Source of the DNA: G965197405 sp965197405
Lineage (GTDB): Bacteria; Chloroflexota; Dehalococcoidia; Lucifugimonadales; JAGWBF01
DNA length: 64,000 bases
Assembly: GCA_965197405.1 (NCBI GenBank)
Contig: OZ240206.1
Span: 806,001-870,000 of the forward strand
Reading direction: 5' to 3'
The notes beneath the pieces are model-generated. The model did no database searches and was not told the origin of the DNA. It saw only the letters and a list, made by a program, of their open reading frames with translations. This document shows, piece after piece, positions 31,276-39,594 of the stretch. Numbering within the stretch: position 1 is the stretch's first letter; the number at the start of each line of letters is the position of its first letter. The translations under genes were made by a program, and so were the position numbers.

Positions 31276-32376
31276 ATGGAAGCGCTTTACAGGCCGTTGC
31301 CGGGGACCCCTCTGGACGAGTTGGACACTCCCTGTCTCATCGTGGACATGGACGCCCTGGAAAACAACATGGGAGTAATTGCGGACTTCTACAAGGACCG
31401 GCGCTGCAAGCTGAGGCCCCATGTCAAGAACCACAAAAGCCCTGTCCTGGCGCATATGCAGATTCGCACCGGCGGTACTGTGGGCGGCGTCTGCGCGGGC
31501 AAGGTATCAGAAGCCGAGGTTATGGTACAGGGTGGCATAGACAACGTGTTTATCACCAACCAGGTGGTCACCAGAGACAAGATTGCCCGGCTGAGCGCCC
31601 TGGCAAACCAGGCCGAGGTGTTGGTTGCCTGCGACCATCCTCGCAACGCCCATGACTTGTCCGAAGGGGCGCAGGCCGCCGGGGCCACCCTCGGAGTCGT
31701 CATAGAAGTGGAAACGGGGCTCAACAGGTGCGGCGTCCAGTCTCCCCAGGAGGCGATGGAGTTGGCCAAGCTCCTCGAGGGCCTCCCGGGACTGGCTTTC
31801 CGAGGCGTCATGAGCCATCAGGTTATACGCGGGACCCCGGACCGGGAGACCAGGTTCACCGAAGGACGCCGCATGGTCCAGAAGTGCCTGGATGCCCGGG
31901 ACGCCATAGAGGCCGCCGGCATCCCCGTGGAGATCGTCTCTTCCGGCGAGTCATGGACCTACGACGTGGCGGGAGATATACCGGGCGTCACCGAGGTACA
32001 GGGTGGAAGCTATCTCCTGATGGACACCGGCTATCGCTACATGACGGAGTTCGAGTACGCCGGCAAAGTGCTGGGCACGGTAATCAGCACGCCACGGCTA
32101 GGCGTCGCCATAGGCGACGCGGGCCTGGAGGCGATGGGGAACATCAAGGGACTGCCCACAGTGGAGGGGATGCCGGGTGTCACTGTGAAAGCCCTTGACG
32201 CCCAGCATACTATAATGGAGCTGGAAGAGGACGCCGGACTGGATGTCGGCGACCATTTCACCCTCCTGCCAGCACAGCAGGACTCTATGGTAAGCAAGTG
32301 GGACCGGTTCATCGCCGTGCGCGGGGGCAAGGTGGAGACCGTCTGGGACATTCCAGGACGCGGCCGCCACAGCTGA
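31276..32376 (+). CDS. DSD1-type PLP enzyme, copy 2
   Basis: A 366-aa paralogue of the preceding gene. Seen: ELDTPCLIVDMDALENNMGV near 16, LRPHVKNHKSPVLAHMQI near 44 with Lys at NHK, VVIEVETGLNRCGVQSP near 142, EIVSSGESWTY near 222, ALDAQHTIMELEE near 309. The late metal site is changed too (LLPAQQDSMVSKWDRF), and the first copy's EHG is QHT. The two genes thus share a fold and PLP site but differ in active-site details, suggesting different substrates. GGAGGGA precedes the ATG. Confidence 0.85.
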   Translation: MEALYRPLPGTPLDELDTPCLIVDMDALENNMGVIADFYKDRRCKLRPHVKNHKSPVLAHMQIRTGGTVGGVCAGKVSEAEVMVQGGIDNVFITNQVVTRDKIARLSALANQAEVLVACDHPRNAHDLSEGAQAAGATLGVVIEVETGLNRCGVQSPQEAMELAKLLEGLPGLAFRGVMSHQVIRGTPDRETRFTEGRRMVQKCLDARDAIEAAGIPVEIVSSGESWTYDVAGDIPGVTEVQGGSYLLMDTGYRYMTEFEYAGKVLGTVISTPRLGVAIGDAGLEAMGNIKGLPTVEGMPGVTVKALDAQHTIMELEEDAGLDVGDHFTLLPAQQDSMVSKWDRFIAVRGGKVETVWDIPGRGRHS

Positions 32377-32466
32377 GGCGACCAGCCGCATTTCTACTGC
32401 GTCAGGACGATTTTCCGGAAGTTCTCCCGGACTGACGGGTCACAAGATTAGCTGCCGGAGTTAGGC

Positions 32467-33492
32467 CTACCACGTCAGCACGATTTTCCCGAAGTTCTCC
32501 CTGTCTATCATGGCCCGGTGGGCTTCCTGCACCTGCTCAAAGGGAAACACCCGGTGGACCACGGCCTTGAGTTGTCCCGTCCTGGCGAACCTCATCACCT
32601 CGTGCAGATAGCTGTTGCCGCCCATCATTGACCAGGCAAAGGACAGCTGGCGCCCCCGGAAAACAGACCAATCGAAGTCCCACTGTGCGCCGGCGGTGAA
32701 CCCGCAGTTGACAACACGTCCACCCGAAGCCATCGCCCCCAGGGTCTCCGCCAATATCGTCCCTCCCACGCAGTCAATGGCGACGTCCGCACCCCGGCCA
32801 TCGGCCAGGCGCTCCACCTCTTGGGGCCAGCCGGGCTGGGTGTAGTCCACTGCGCCATCCGCGCCGAGTCCCAGGGCCTTCGTCCGCTTGGTCTCCGTGC
32901 TGGCGGTGGCAATCACCCGCGCTCCGAAGAGCTTCGCTATTTGAATGGCGGCGATGCCGACGCCGCTGCCCGCCGCGTTGACCAGGACCCACTCGCCCGG
33001 CTGGACATTGGCCTTCTCTACCAGCGTTCGCCAGGCGGTGATGAACACCAAAGGTATAGAGGCCCCGTCTTCGAAGCTGATGCTATCCGGCAGGTGGGCC
33101 AGGTTAACGGCAGGGGTGGGCATCAGCTCCGAGTAGCCTCCGTCCAGGTGTACGCCGATGAGCTTGTACTCGGAGCAGTTGGAGTGTCGCCCCCGCTGGC
33201 ATTGCAGGCACAGGCGGCAGCTGACACCAGGGTCCACCAGGACCCGGTCTCCCGGGGAATAGCCGGTTACGCCGGGGCCAAGGGCCTCCACCACCCCGGC
33301 CACGTCGCTGCCCATGATGCGCGGCCCGCCAAAGCGCTGCTCCGTGGGGTTCTTCGTAGCCCACACATCCAGGTGGTTCATGGCGCAGGCCTTCACCCGT
33401 AGCAGCACTTCTCCGGGCCCCGGCTGCGGCTCGGGAATCTCCCGGATAGCGAGGGCCTCTACCCCGCCCGATTCATAGACGATAGCGCGCAT
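32467..33492 (-). CDS. zinc-binding alcohol dehydrogenase/quinone reductase (MDR family)
   Basis: A 341-aa medium-chain dehydrogenase. Seen: AIREIPEPQPGPGEVLLRVK near 16, ACAMNHLDVWATKN near 35, GVEALGPGVTGYSPGDRVLV-type block near 65-85, CRLCLQCQRGRHSNC near 91 (four-Cys structural zinc loop), and LVNAAGSGVGIAAIQIAKLF near 168 (NAD(P)-binding). The catalytic-zinc Cys position of ADHs reads Ala-Met-Asn (ACAMNHLD), so it may lack catalytic zinc and act like a quinone oxidoreductase. AAGGAGG precedes the ATG. Convergent with the DSD1 pair. Confidence 0.85.
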   Translation of the reverse strand: MRAIVYESGGVEALAIREIPEPQPGPGEVLLRVKACAMNHLDVWATKNPTEQRFGGPRIMGSDVAGVVEALGPGVTGYSPGDRVLVDPGVSCRLCLQCQRGRHSNCSEYKLIGVHLDGGYSELMPTPAVNLAHLPDSISFEDGASIPLVFITAWRTLVEKANVQPGEWVLVNAAGSGVGIAAIQIAKLFGARVIATASTETKRTKALGLGADGAVDYTQPGWPQEVERLADGRGADVAIDCVGGTILAETLGAMASGGRVVNCGFTAGAQWDFDWSVFRGRQLSFAWSMMGGNSYLHEVMRFARTGQLKAVVHRVFPFEQVQEAHRAMIDRENFGKIVLTW

Positions 33493-33534
33493 GTGGTCCT
33501 CCTTACTGAGATAAGACCGGCGTCAGACGAGCCT

Positions 33535-33785
33535 CACAACCCGTCCCCTGTGCGGAGCGAAAGGTCTAAACTCCTTGCCTTCTTGGGCGTGCTGCTGACC
33601 GGGTATTTTAGATTCCTCACTGCGTCCGGAATCGCTGTGGCCTTTACAAGGCCACGTAAAAGGATGGAAATGGTGGCTGGACTTCCCCACGGTCACTCCC
33701 GCGAAAGCGGGAGTCCAGGGAGGTCGGGGATGTGGATACCCGTTTTCACGGGTATGACGAAGGGTATTTTCATAGTAAGGGGAGG
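33535..33785. repeat. family A fragment followed by family B repeat
   Basis: The 349-bp gap 33493-33840 holds TTTTAGATTCCTCACTGCGT (family A right arm) and then CACTCCCGCGAAAGCGGGAG and ATACCCGTTTTCACGGGTAT (family B hairpins), ending GAAGGGTATTTTCATAGTAA as near 5215. No gene. Confidence 0.6.
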
Positions 33786-33840
33786 GAGCTTTCCGTCCAT
33801 GAAAAGTCCCTCCCCTCCGGAGTCCGAATCAAACAGGGGC

Positions 33841-35535
33841 CTAGCTCACCATGTCGTAGCTGCGGAGCAGCTTGCCCGGCAGCGCCCCCGTGCAGTTGGT
33901 GCCTTCAAATGTGACCGTGCCGTTGACTATGGTGTAGTGCAGTCCTGTGGGCTTCTGAATCAGCCGGCGCTCTCCGCCGGGGAAGTCGGTGTCGAAGATG
34001 AGCTTGTCATAGAGGTGCCCAAGCTCCGCCAGATTGTAGACGATGATGTCCGCCCAGTTCCCCACCCGGAGCGTGCCCCGGTCCTTGAAGTCCGTTACCC
34101 ACGCGGGCATGGCGCTCATCTTGTAGTGGGCCTCTTCCAGGCTCATTATCTCCCTGTCGCGGACCCAGTAGGACAGCCAGAACACGGGCCAGTTGCTGTT
34201 GGTGTTGAACCTCGTATGGGCGCCGCCGTCGGAGACGGAGATGTGGGCGTAGGGGTCCTTGAGGTCCTGTTCGCGGACCTTCAACGCCTCCGGCGTGTCA
34301 TCGGGGGGTATCGTGAACTCGGTCTGCAATCCCTCGTCCAACGCCAGGTCCAAGAAGGCGTCCACAGGGTCCTTGCCCATCGCCTGGGCCAGATCAGCGA
34401 TGGTCATGCCCTCGTACTTCTCGTTGCGCTCGAAGGCCACCTGCAACACGTTTACCCTGTCCCAATCGGTCCTGCGGTTGGGCCACCTCTGGGAGTCCCG
34501 TTTCATGGCGGCGCGGGTGTCGGGGTTCTGTAGCTTGGCGGCCCGCTCCTCCGCGCTGCCCACCAGGGGCTCTACCCAGCTGGGCATGTAGTCATAGAGG
34601 TTGAACTCCGCCAGCTTGAACTCTATGGGAACGACGGTGCATAGTCTCTGGAGCACCAGGGGCAACCCCTCGGCACGCCGGGCTTCCACCCAGTCGTAGT
34701 GATCGTTGACCTCCACGTCCAGCAGGTGGAACGGGCGGCCACTGAGCCTCATCATCTGCGTCGTCAGTTCGCGCACCGACTCCCGCTGTGCAGGCTCTAG
34801 GCCGAAGCCCAAGGTCAGCCCTATATGGCCGACGCCGAACTCGGTCATTATCTCCGATAGCGCGTGGAACTCCTCGTCGGAAGCCACGTGGCTGGGCAGG
34901 AAGCTGCCGTCCTCGGGCCGGTCCTCCATGTTCTTGTTGAAGGACATCCCGAAGGCGCCGGATTTCATCGCCTCGTGGTATATTTGCTTCATCCGGTTCA
35001 ACTCGGACTCCGTTACCGATGTCCTCTCACGGGCGGCCATCATTCCCAGCACGTAGCCGCGCATGGGCGAGAAGGGGAGCAGAGCGCCCACATTGACTCC
35101 CAAGCCCTGGCGGTCCAGGCTATCCATATACTCCGGGAAGGTCTCCCAGTCCCAGCGCATCCCCAGGCGCATGGACTCCAGGGGTATGGCCTCGATGCGG
35201 TTCATCATCCGCATGTTAAGGTCCCTATCCTCCGCCCGGGTGGGCGCGAAGCCAAAGCCGCACTCGCCGACGGTCAGGGAAGTCACCCCGAACCAGCCGG
35301 ATAGAGAAGCATAGGGGTCCCAGTTGAGCTGGGCATCGTAGTGGGTGTGCAGGTCAATGGCTCCGGGGGCCACGATGCAGCCGCTGGCGTCAATCTCCCT
35401 GGCTCCCTGGGGGCTAATCTTCCCGCTAATCTTGGCTACCCTTCCGTCCTTGACGCCCAGGTCCCCCTGGTAACGGGGAATCCCCGTGCCGTCCACGATG
35501 GTGCCTCCACGAATAACCAGGTCATACTCAGGCAT
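33841..35535 (-). CDS. N-acyl-D-amino-acid deacylase family amidohydrolase
   Basis: A 564-aa amidohydrolase. Seen: IDLHTHYDAQLNWDPYASLS near residue 60 (HTHYD metal site), LTVGECGFGFAPTRAEDRD near 87 (metal-binding Cys region), SFNKNMEDRPEDGSFLPSHV near 197, HISVSDGGAHTRFNTNSN near 420 (catalytic Asp in SDGGAHT), and GTLRVGNWADIIVYNLAELG near 480. All residues of D-aminoacylase/dihydroorotase-like members are present. Homologues are numerous in marine Chloroflexota. Divergent from an LLM gene; a strong promoter for that gene lies between. Exact N-acyl substrate unknown. Confidence 0.85.
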   Translation of the reverse strand: MPEYDLVIRGGTIVDGTGIPRYQGDLGVKDGRVAKISGKISPQGAREIDASGCIVAPGAIDLHTHYDAQLNWDPYASLSGWFGVTSLTVGECGFGFAPTRAEDRDLNMRMMNRIEAIPLESMRLGMRWDWETFPEYMDSLDRQGLGVNVGALLPFSPMRGYVLGMMAARERTSVTESELNRMKQIYHEAMKSGAFGMSFNKNMEDRPEDGSFLPSHVASDEEFHALSEIMTEFGVGHIGLTLGFGLEPAQRESVRELTTQMMRLSGRPFHLLDVEVNDHYDWVEARRAEGLPLVLQRLCTVVPIEFKLAEFNLYDYMPSWVEPLVGSAEERAAKLQNPDTRAAMKRDSQRWPNRRTDWDRVNVLQVAFERNEKYEGMTIADLAQAMGKDPVDAFLDLALDEGLQTEFTIPPDDTPEALKVREQDLKDPYAHISVSDGGAHTRFNTNSNWPVFWLSYWVRDREIMSLEEAHYKMSAMPAWVTDFKDRGTLRVGNWADIIVYNLAELGHLYDKLIFDTDFPGGERRLIQKPTGLHYTIVNGTVTFEGTNCTGALPGKLLRSYDMVS

Positions 35536-35709
35536 GGCGTATCCTCCTCGATTTCAGCATTCGGCTCTGAGACCACGAGATGGGCCTGTCGGCAATCATA
35601 CTATACCGCCGGCGTTCCCTTTGTCAATCTGCGCGTAGCTCATCTCATCCGGTCATCCGGCGGCGTAGGGGTCGTGACCGCTGTCGCCGTCATCGTATCG
35701 AAGCAGGTG

Positions 35710-35738
35710 TTGACAGAGCTTCAGAGCGCATCTATTAT
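35710..35738 (+). promoter_or_regulatory. strong sigma-70-type promoter for the LLM gene
   Basis: Perfect TTGACA (35710-35715), 17-bp spacer, TATTAT (35733-35738). Transcription would begin near 35745, about 100 nt before the start codon at 35849. The divergent gap 35536-35848 has no other visible element. Confidence 0.6.
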
Positions 35739-35848
35739 AGTTGTGCGAATGCAGGGCGCGACCCTGGCTGCCCACCTGCCAGCCCTGACGTAGACGACCC
35801 GCCTATGAGACCTACTACCTTTCGTCAGGCGAACAAGGAGGGAACAGT

Positions 35849-36946
35849 ATGAACTTCGGCCTTTTTATGATGCCAGTGCATTATCCTGGAAAGGGGTTGG
35901 CCCGGACTATAAAGGAAGACATGGACACGGTGCTCCTGGCCGAGCAGCTTGGCTTCGATGAAGCCTGGATCGGCGAGCACCACACCATTCCCTGGGAGAA
36001 CCTGCCCGCTCCCGACCTGTTCATCGCGAAGGCCCTGGCTATGACCAAGAACATCAAGCTGGGCACAGGGGTGGTGCTTCTTCAGCTACACGACCCGAAG
36101 ATGCTGGCCGACCGCATAGCGACGCTCGACTACCTGGCCGAGGGCAGGTTCTATTTCGGCATCGGCACCGGAGGCGTCCCCACCGAGTTCGAATACTTCG
36201 GCATCGAGGAGGGGAATAGGCACGCCCGCGCAGCGGAGACTATCGAGGCAGTCCTGAAAATCTGGGAGTCGAAGGGCCAACTGGACTACCAGGGTGAGTT
36301 CCATCAGGTGACTGCGCCGGCCCCCAGGCTGGACGGCACCCTAAAGCTCTGGCTCGAGCCCTACACCAAGCCTCACCCTCCCATCGCCGTGGCGGCCGTA
36401 AGCCCCAACTCCTCCACCGTCGAGTGGGCCGGCGAGAACGGCTGGATACCCATGACCACCGAGCTTCTCGCCTTGGACAAAATCCCGACCCACTGGGAGG
36501 CATACAGCCGGGGAGCAGCCAAGACGGGAAGGATACCCGACCGGCGAGAATGGCGCATCTGTGTTGACATCCATGTGGCCGAGACCACGGAAGAGGCCCG
36601 CAACGACGTGCTGAACCACGGCATGGCGCGGACCTTCAACGAATACTTCATTCCGCTGTTCAAGGAAGCGGGGATTCTGGGCCTGGTGAAGCCGGATGAG
36701 AGCCTGCCCGACGAGGCCATCAACGTGGAGTACCTCCTGGACAACCGCTGGATCGTGGGGGACCCGGACCACTGCCTGCGGCAGATCAAGGAGATGTACG
36801 ACTTCGTGGGAGGCTTCGGCACCCTGCTGCTGCTCAGCCAGGACTGGGACCCTGCCGAGAAGGGTCTGAAGTCCCTGGAGCTATTCGCCAAGCATATCGC
36901 CCCCGAGCTGCGAAACGTGCTGCCCGAAGCCCCGTCCCAGGGGTGA
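35849..36946 (+). CDS. LLM-class flavin-dependent oxidoreductase (luciferase-like)
   Basis: A 365-aa luciferase-like monooxygenase. Seen: NFGLFMMPVHYPGKGLARTI start, LGFDEAWIGEHHTIPWENLP near 35 (EHH characteristic of bacterial luciferase-like members), IKLGTGVVLLQLHDPKMLAD near 72, EGRFYFGIGTGGVPTEFEYF near 100, PYTKPHPPIAVAAVSPNSST near 177, and a C-terminal LNHGMARTFNEYFIPLF. AAGGAGG precedes the ATG. Probably FMN/FMNH2-dependent; substrate unknown. Preceded by one of the clearest promoters in the window. Confidence 0.85.
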   Translation: MNFGLFMMPVHYPGKGLARTIKEDMDTVLLAEQLGFDEAWIGEHHTIPWENLPAPDLFIAKALAMTKNIKLGTGVVLLQLHDPKMLADRIATLDYLAEGRFYFGIGTGGVPTEFEYFGIEEGNRHARAAETIEAVLKIWESKGQLDYQGEFHQVTAPAPRLDGTLKLWLEPYTKPHPPIAVAAVSPNSSTVEWAGENGWIPMTTELLALDKIPTHWEAYSRGAAKTGRIPDRREWRICVDIHVAETTEEARNDVLNHGMARTFNEYFIPLFKEAGILGLVKPDESLPDEAINVEYLLDNRWIVGDPDHCLRQIKEMYDFVGGFGTLLLLSQDWDPAEKGLKSLELFAKHIAPELRNVLPEAPSQG

Positions 36947-37066
36947 GGGGCGTTTAATAAGTCCTCTGAGGGACGTCACTGAAGAGACACCGACCACCCG
37001 GCCACTGACCACCGGTTGATGCTCTGGACTTGCTCAGAGTATCTTTAATGGGTATTCCAATACGTA

Positions 37067-37095
37067 GTAGGGGCAACCCTTGTGGTTGCCCCTAC
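37067..37095. repeat. GTAGGGGCAACC perfect palindrome (family D)
   Basis: GTAGGGGCAACC (37067-37078) and GGTTGCCCCTAC (37084-37095) pair perfectly over a 5-nt loop (CTTGT). This looks like a repeat type common in Chloroflexota intergenic DNA. The gap 36947-37279 contains no gene and no other strong feature. Confidence 0.6.
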
Positions 37096-37279
37096 AAACG
37101 CGTGATGCACATTAAACAAGTATTCGTGCCTGGCTCATAGGCTCTTTGGCAGGCCTTGAGTTAGCTCACAAGCCTGATTTCGCCCTGTAAAATCCGATTT
37201 GCATCAAGCGTCACCAGAGGAGAAGGAACTTTCCGCACACCCCCCAAGAGCGGACGCGGCGAGGGTAAAGCCCTGGGCG

Positions 37280-38521
37280 TCAGACGACCCCCTCTTCCTT
37301 GAGGGCCTCCAGCTTCTCCGGGCTGTACCCCAAAAGCCCGCAGTATATCTCCTCGTTGTGCTGCCCCAGGCCAGGGGCCAGGTGGTCTACACTCCCTGGG
37401 CTCTGGCTCATCCGGGGAACAACGCCCGGCATCTTCACCCTGCCCACGACCGGATCGTCAACCTCAACGATTGAGCCTCTGGCCTCGTACTGGGGATTCT
37501 GGAAGATGTCGGCGATGCTGTTTATGGGACTCACAGGGACCTCCTCCGAGTCCAATAGCTCCGTGAGCGCGTTCATGTCGAAGGTCTGGGTCCACTCGGA
37601 GACCATCCCGTCCACCTCTTCCCGGCGCTTTACCCTCTCAGGCCCCGTCTGGTAGCGCGGGTCCTCGGCCAGTTCCTCCCGGCCCATAGCCTTCGCCAGC
37701 CTCTGGAAGATGCGGTCGCTGGTACAGGCTATGGCCACCCACTTGCCGTCCTCTGTGGGGTAGTGGTTATGGGGTACGGTATGGGCGGTGCCGGTCCCCA
37801 TCCGCTCCCGGACAAGCCCTAGCTTGTCGTAGGCCGAGGTCAGATTGTCCATGATGCGGAAAATGCCTTCGTACAGGGAAATGTCAATATGCTGGCCCTT
37901 CCCGGTCCGGTGGCGGTTCTCCAGGGCCACCATGGTGGAGAAGGCGGCGAAGAGACCCGCGAGATAGTCGGCTATTGTGGCCGAGCCGGGGTTGACGGGG
38001 GCGCGGTCCGGGTATCCCGCCAGGTAGGTCAGGCCCCCGAAGGCCTGGGCGACTCTTCCGAAGCCGGCCTTGTGCCGGTAGGGACCGGTCTGCCCGTAGG
38101 CGGATATGCTGACCATGACAAGCCCTGGGTTCGTCTCTTCCAGGACCTCGTACCCCAGGTTCCACCGCTCCATCGTGCCGGGTCTGAAGTTCTGCACCAG
38201 CACGTCGGAGCGCTTCACCAGCTCTTTGATGATCTCCTGGCCTCCGGGCGTTCTCAGGTCGCAGGTAATCCCCTTCTTGTTCCGGTTCTCCTGGGCCCAC
38301 ATCAGGCCCACGCCGTTATACTTATCCCCCAGCTGGCGGCAGGGGTCTCCCTGGCCGGGCATCTCCACCTTGATGGCCTCGGCCCCGAACTCGGCCATCA
38401 GGGTCGCGCAGAAGGGGGCCGCAACGAAGGTAGCCAGGTCCAGGATGCGAATCCCGCTCAGGGCCGAGTCCGTGCTGTCGGGACCCCTTCCATCTCCATT
38501 CTCACTCGATGACAAGCTCAT
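37280..38521 (-). CDS. CaiB/BaiF family (class III) CoA transferase
   Basis: A 413-aa class III CoA transferase that moves CoA between organic acids. Seen: LSGIRILDLATFVAAPFCAT near residue 21, LMAEFGAEAIKVEMPGQGDP near 41, NRNKKGITCDLRTPGGQEII near 80, VLVQNFRPGTMERWNLGYEV near 107, GSATIADYLAGLFAAFSTMV near 181 (catalytic Asp). The rest (GQHIDISLYEGIF) is typical. It is directly downstream (3 bp) of a CitE-like lyase gene, so the two likely work together: CoA activation and then C-C cleavage (inference). Confidence 0.9.
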   Translation of the reverse strand: MSLSSSENGDGRGPDSTDSALSGIRILDLATFVAAPFCATLMAEFGAEAIKVEMPGQGDPCRQLGDKYNGVGLMWAQENRNKKGITCDLRTPGGQEIIKELVKRSDVLVQNFRPGTMERWNLGYEVLEETNPGLVMVSISAYGQTGPYRHKAGFGRVAQAFGGLTYLAGYPDRAPVNPGSATIADYLAGLFAAFSTMVALENRHRTGKGQHIDISLYEGIFRIMDNLTSAYDKLGLVRERMGTGTAHTVPHNHYPTEDGKWVAIACTSDRIFQRLAKAMGREELAEDPRYQTGPERVKRREEVDGMVSEWTQTFDMNALTELLDSEEVPVSPINSIADIFQNPQYEARGSIVEVDDPVVGRVKMPGVVPRMSQSPGSVDHLAPGLGQHNEEIYCGLLGYSPEKLEALKEEGVV

Positions 38522-38524
38522 CCC

Positions 38525-39427
38525 TTAATTCTCTCCTTCCTGCATCTCAGCGTGGAGCTGAAGGACCCGCTTGGCGTTCTCCACCACCGGATAGTCCACA
38601 AATTGACTGCCCACCCGGATGGAGGCGCTGCCGCGAGCCTGGGCCTCCGCAAAGGCCTCGATTACCTTCCTGGCTTGCTCCACCTCCTCGGGGGATACGT
38701 AGGAAAACGTGCGATTGACGACCTTCACCTGCTTGGGATGAATGCAGCTCTTTCCCTGGAACCCCATGCTCCTGGCCCGCTGCACGGAACCGGCCAGGCC
38801 TTCGTCGTCGTCCAGGTTAATCCAGACCGAGTCCGTCGGGGGCTGGATGCCCGCCGCGCGCGAAGCCACCACAAGCTGAGAGCGGGCGTACATAAGCTCC
38901 GTCTCGTCCCTGGACCACTCGATATTCACGTCCCGGGTGAAATCGGCGCCTCCAAAGTGGAGCGACCCGATCCGGGGGCTGCTCCGCGCAATGTCATATG
39001 CCTTCCACAACCCCATCGCCGTCTCTATTATAGGCACAATCTCCAGGGAGCCTTCCGGGATGCCCAGCTCCCTCTCCCGGTCGCCAAGGATTTTATCAAT
39101 CTCCGTGACCTCCTCTCCGGACTCGGCCTTGGGTACGACAATGCCGTCCAGCCCTGCACAAACGACGGCTTCGACGTCGCCGGCCCCGAAGTCCATAGAG
39201 AAGTCGGTCTTCTGGCCGATGGGGTTGATGCGAACATACACGCGGCCCGCCGAGGCAGCCTTGACCGATGGAATGGCCTGCCTGACAGCCTCCCTGGTGG
39301 CGATTTTCTTGTCTACCGGCACGGCGTCTTCCAGGTCCAGGATAACGGCGTCGGCGCCGAAGGTCGCTACCTTTTCCACCTTTCGAGGCTCATTTCCCGG
39401 GGCGTAGAGTAGAGAGCGTAGACCCAT
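38525..39427 (-). CDS. HpcH/HpaI/CitE-type aldolase-lyase (citrate lyase beta-like)
   Basis: A 300-aa TIM-barrel lyase that cleaves or forms 3-hydroxyacyl-CoA or malyl/citramalyl-CoA type bonds. Seen: LYAPGNEPRKVEKVATFGAD near 6, VILDLEDAVPVDKK near 27 (metal-binding DLEDAV), RVYVRINPIGQKTDFSMDFG near 61, IVPIIETAMGLWKAYDIARS near 129 (Glu of IET), GSLHFGGADFTRDV near 152 and GFQGKSCIHPKQVKVVNRTF near 236. Start at ATG 39427 after GAGGAGG. Precedes a CoA transferase by 3 bp and faces a divergent MFS gene, a likely uptake-activation-cleavage unit. Confidence 0.85.
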   Translation of the reverse strand: MGLRSLLYAPGNEPRKVEKVATFGADAVILDLEDAVPVDKKIATREAVRQAIPSVKAASAGRVYVRINPIGQKTDFSMDFGAGDVEAVVCAGLDGIVVPKAESGEEVTEIDKILGDRERELGIPEGSLEIVPIIETAMGLWKAYDIARSSPRIGSLHFGGADFTRDVNIEWSRDETELMYARSQLVVASRAAGIQPPTDSVWINLDDDEGLAGSVQRARSMGFQGKSCIHPKQVKVVNRTFSYVSPEEVEQARKVIEAFAEAQARGSASIRVGSQFVDYPVVENAKRVLQLHAEMQEGEN

Positions 39428-39556
39428 GTGCGGCCTCCTCGATAGCTCTTTGCCAGATGGTTGCTGATAAGTCCTGCGGCAAGATGTACAAATGGTAACA
39501 CCTGGGTTCCACGGAGACAACCTTGCCAAAGGCCCTGGCTCGATTCACGGTGAGCC

Positions 39557-39585
39557 TTGATAGAGGCGGGCATATCAAGTATAGT
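39557..39585 (+). promoter_or_regulatory. putative promoter of the MFS gene, nearly leaderless
   Basis: TTGATA (39557-39562), 17-bp spacer, TATAGT (39580-39585). The ATG at 39595 follows within 10 nt of the -10 box, so a transcript would be almost leaderless, although GGGGAAG also lies just before the ATG. Confidence 0.4.
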
Positions 39586-39594
39586 GGGGAAGCG

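Noticed and set aside
33493..34533. 346-codon plus-strand open frame
   Set aside because: Mostly antisense to the N-acyl-D-amino-acid deacylase gene plus a translation of repeat DNA at its start.
37067..37095. Rho-independent terminator
   Set aside because: Stem is perfect but neither strand has a T-run after it, so it is reported as a repeat.
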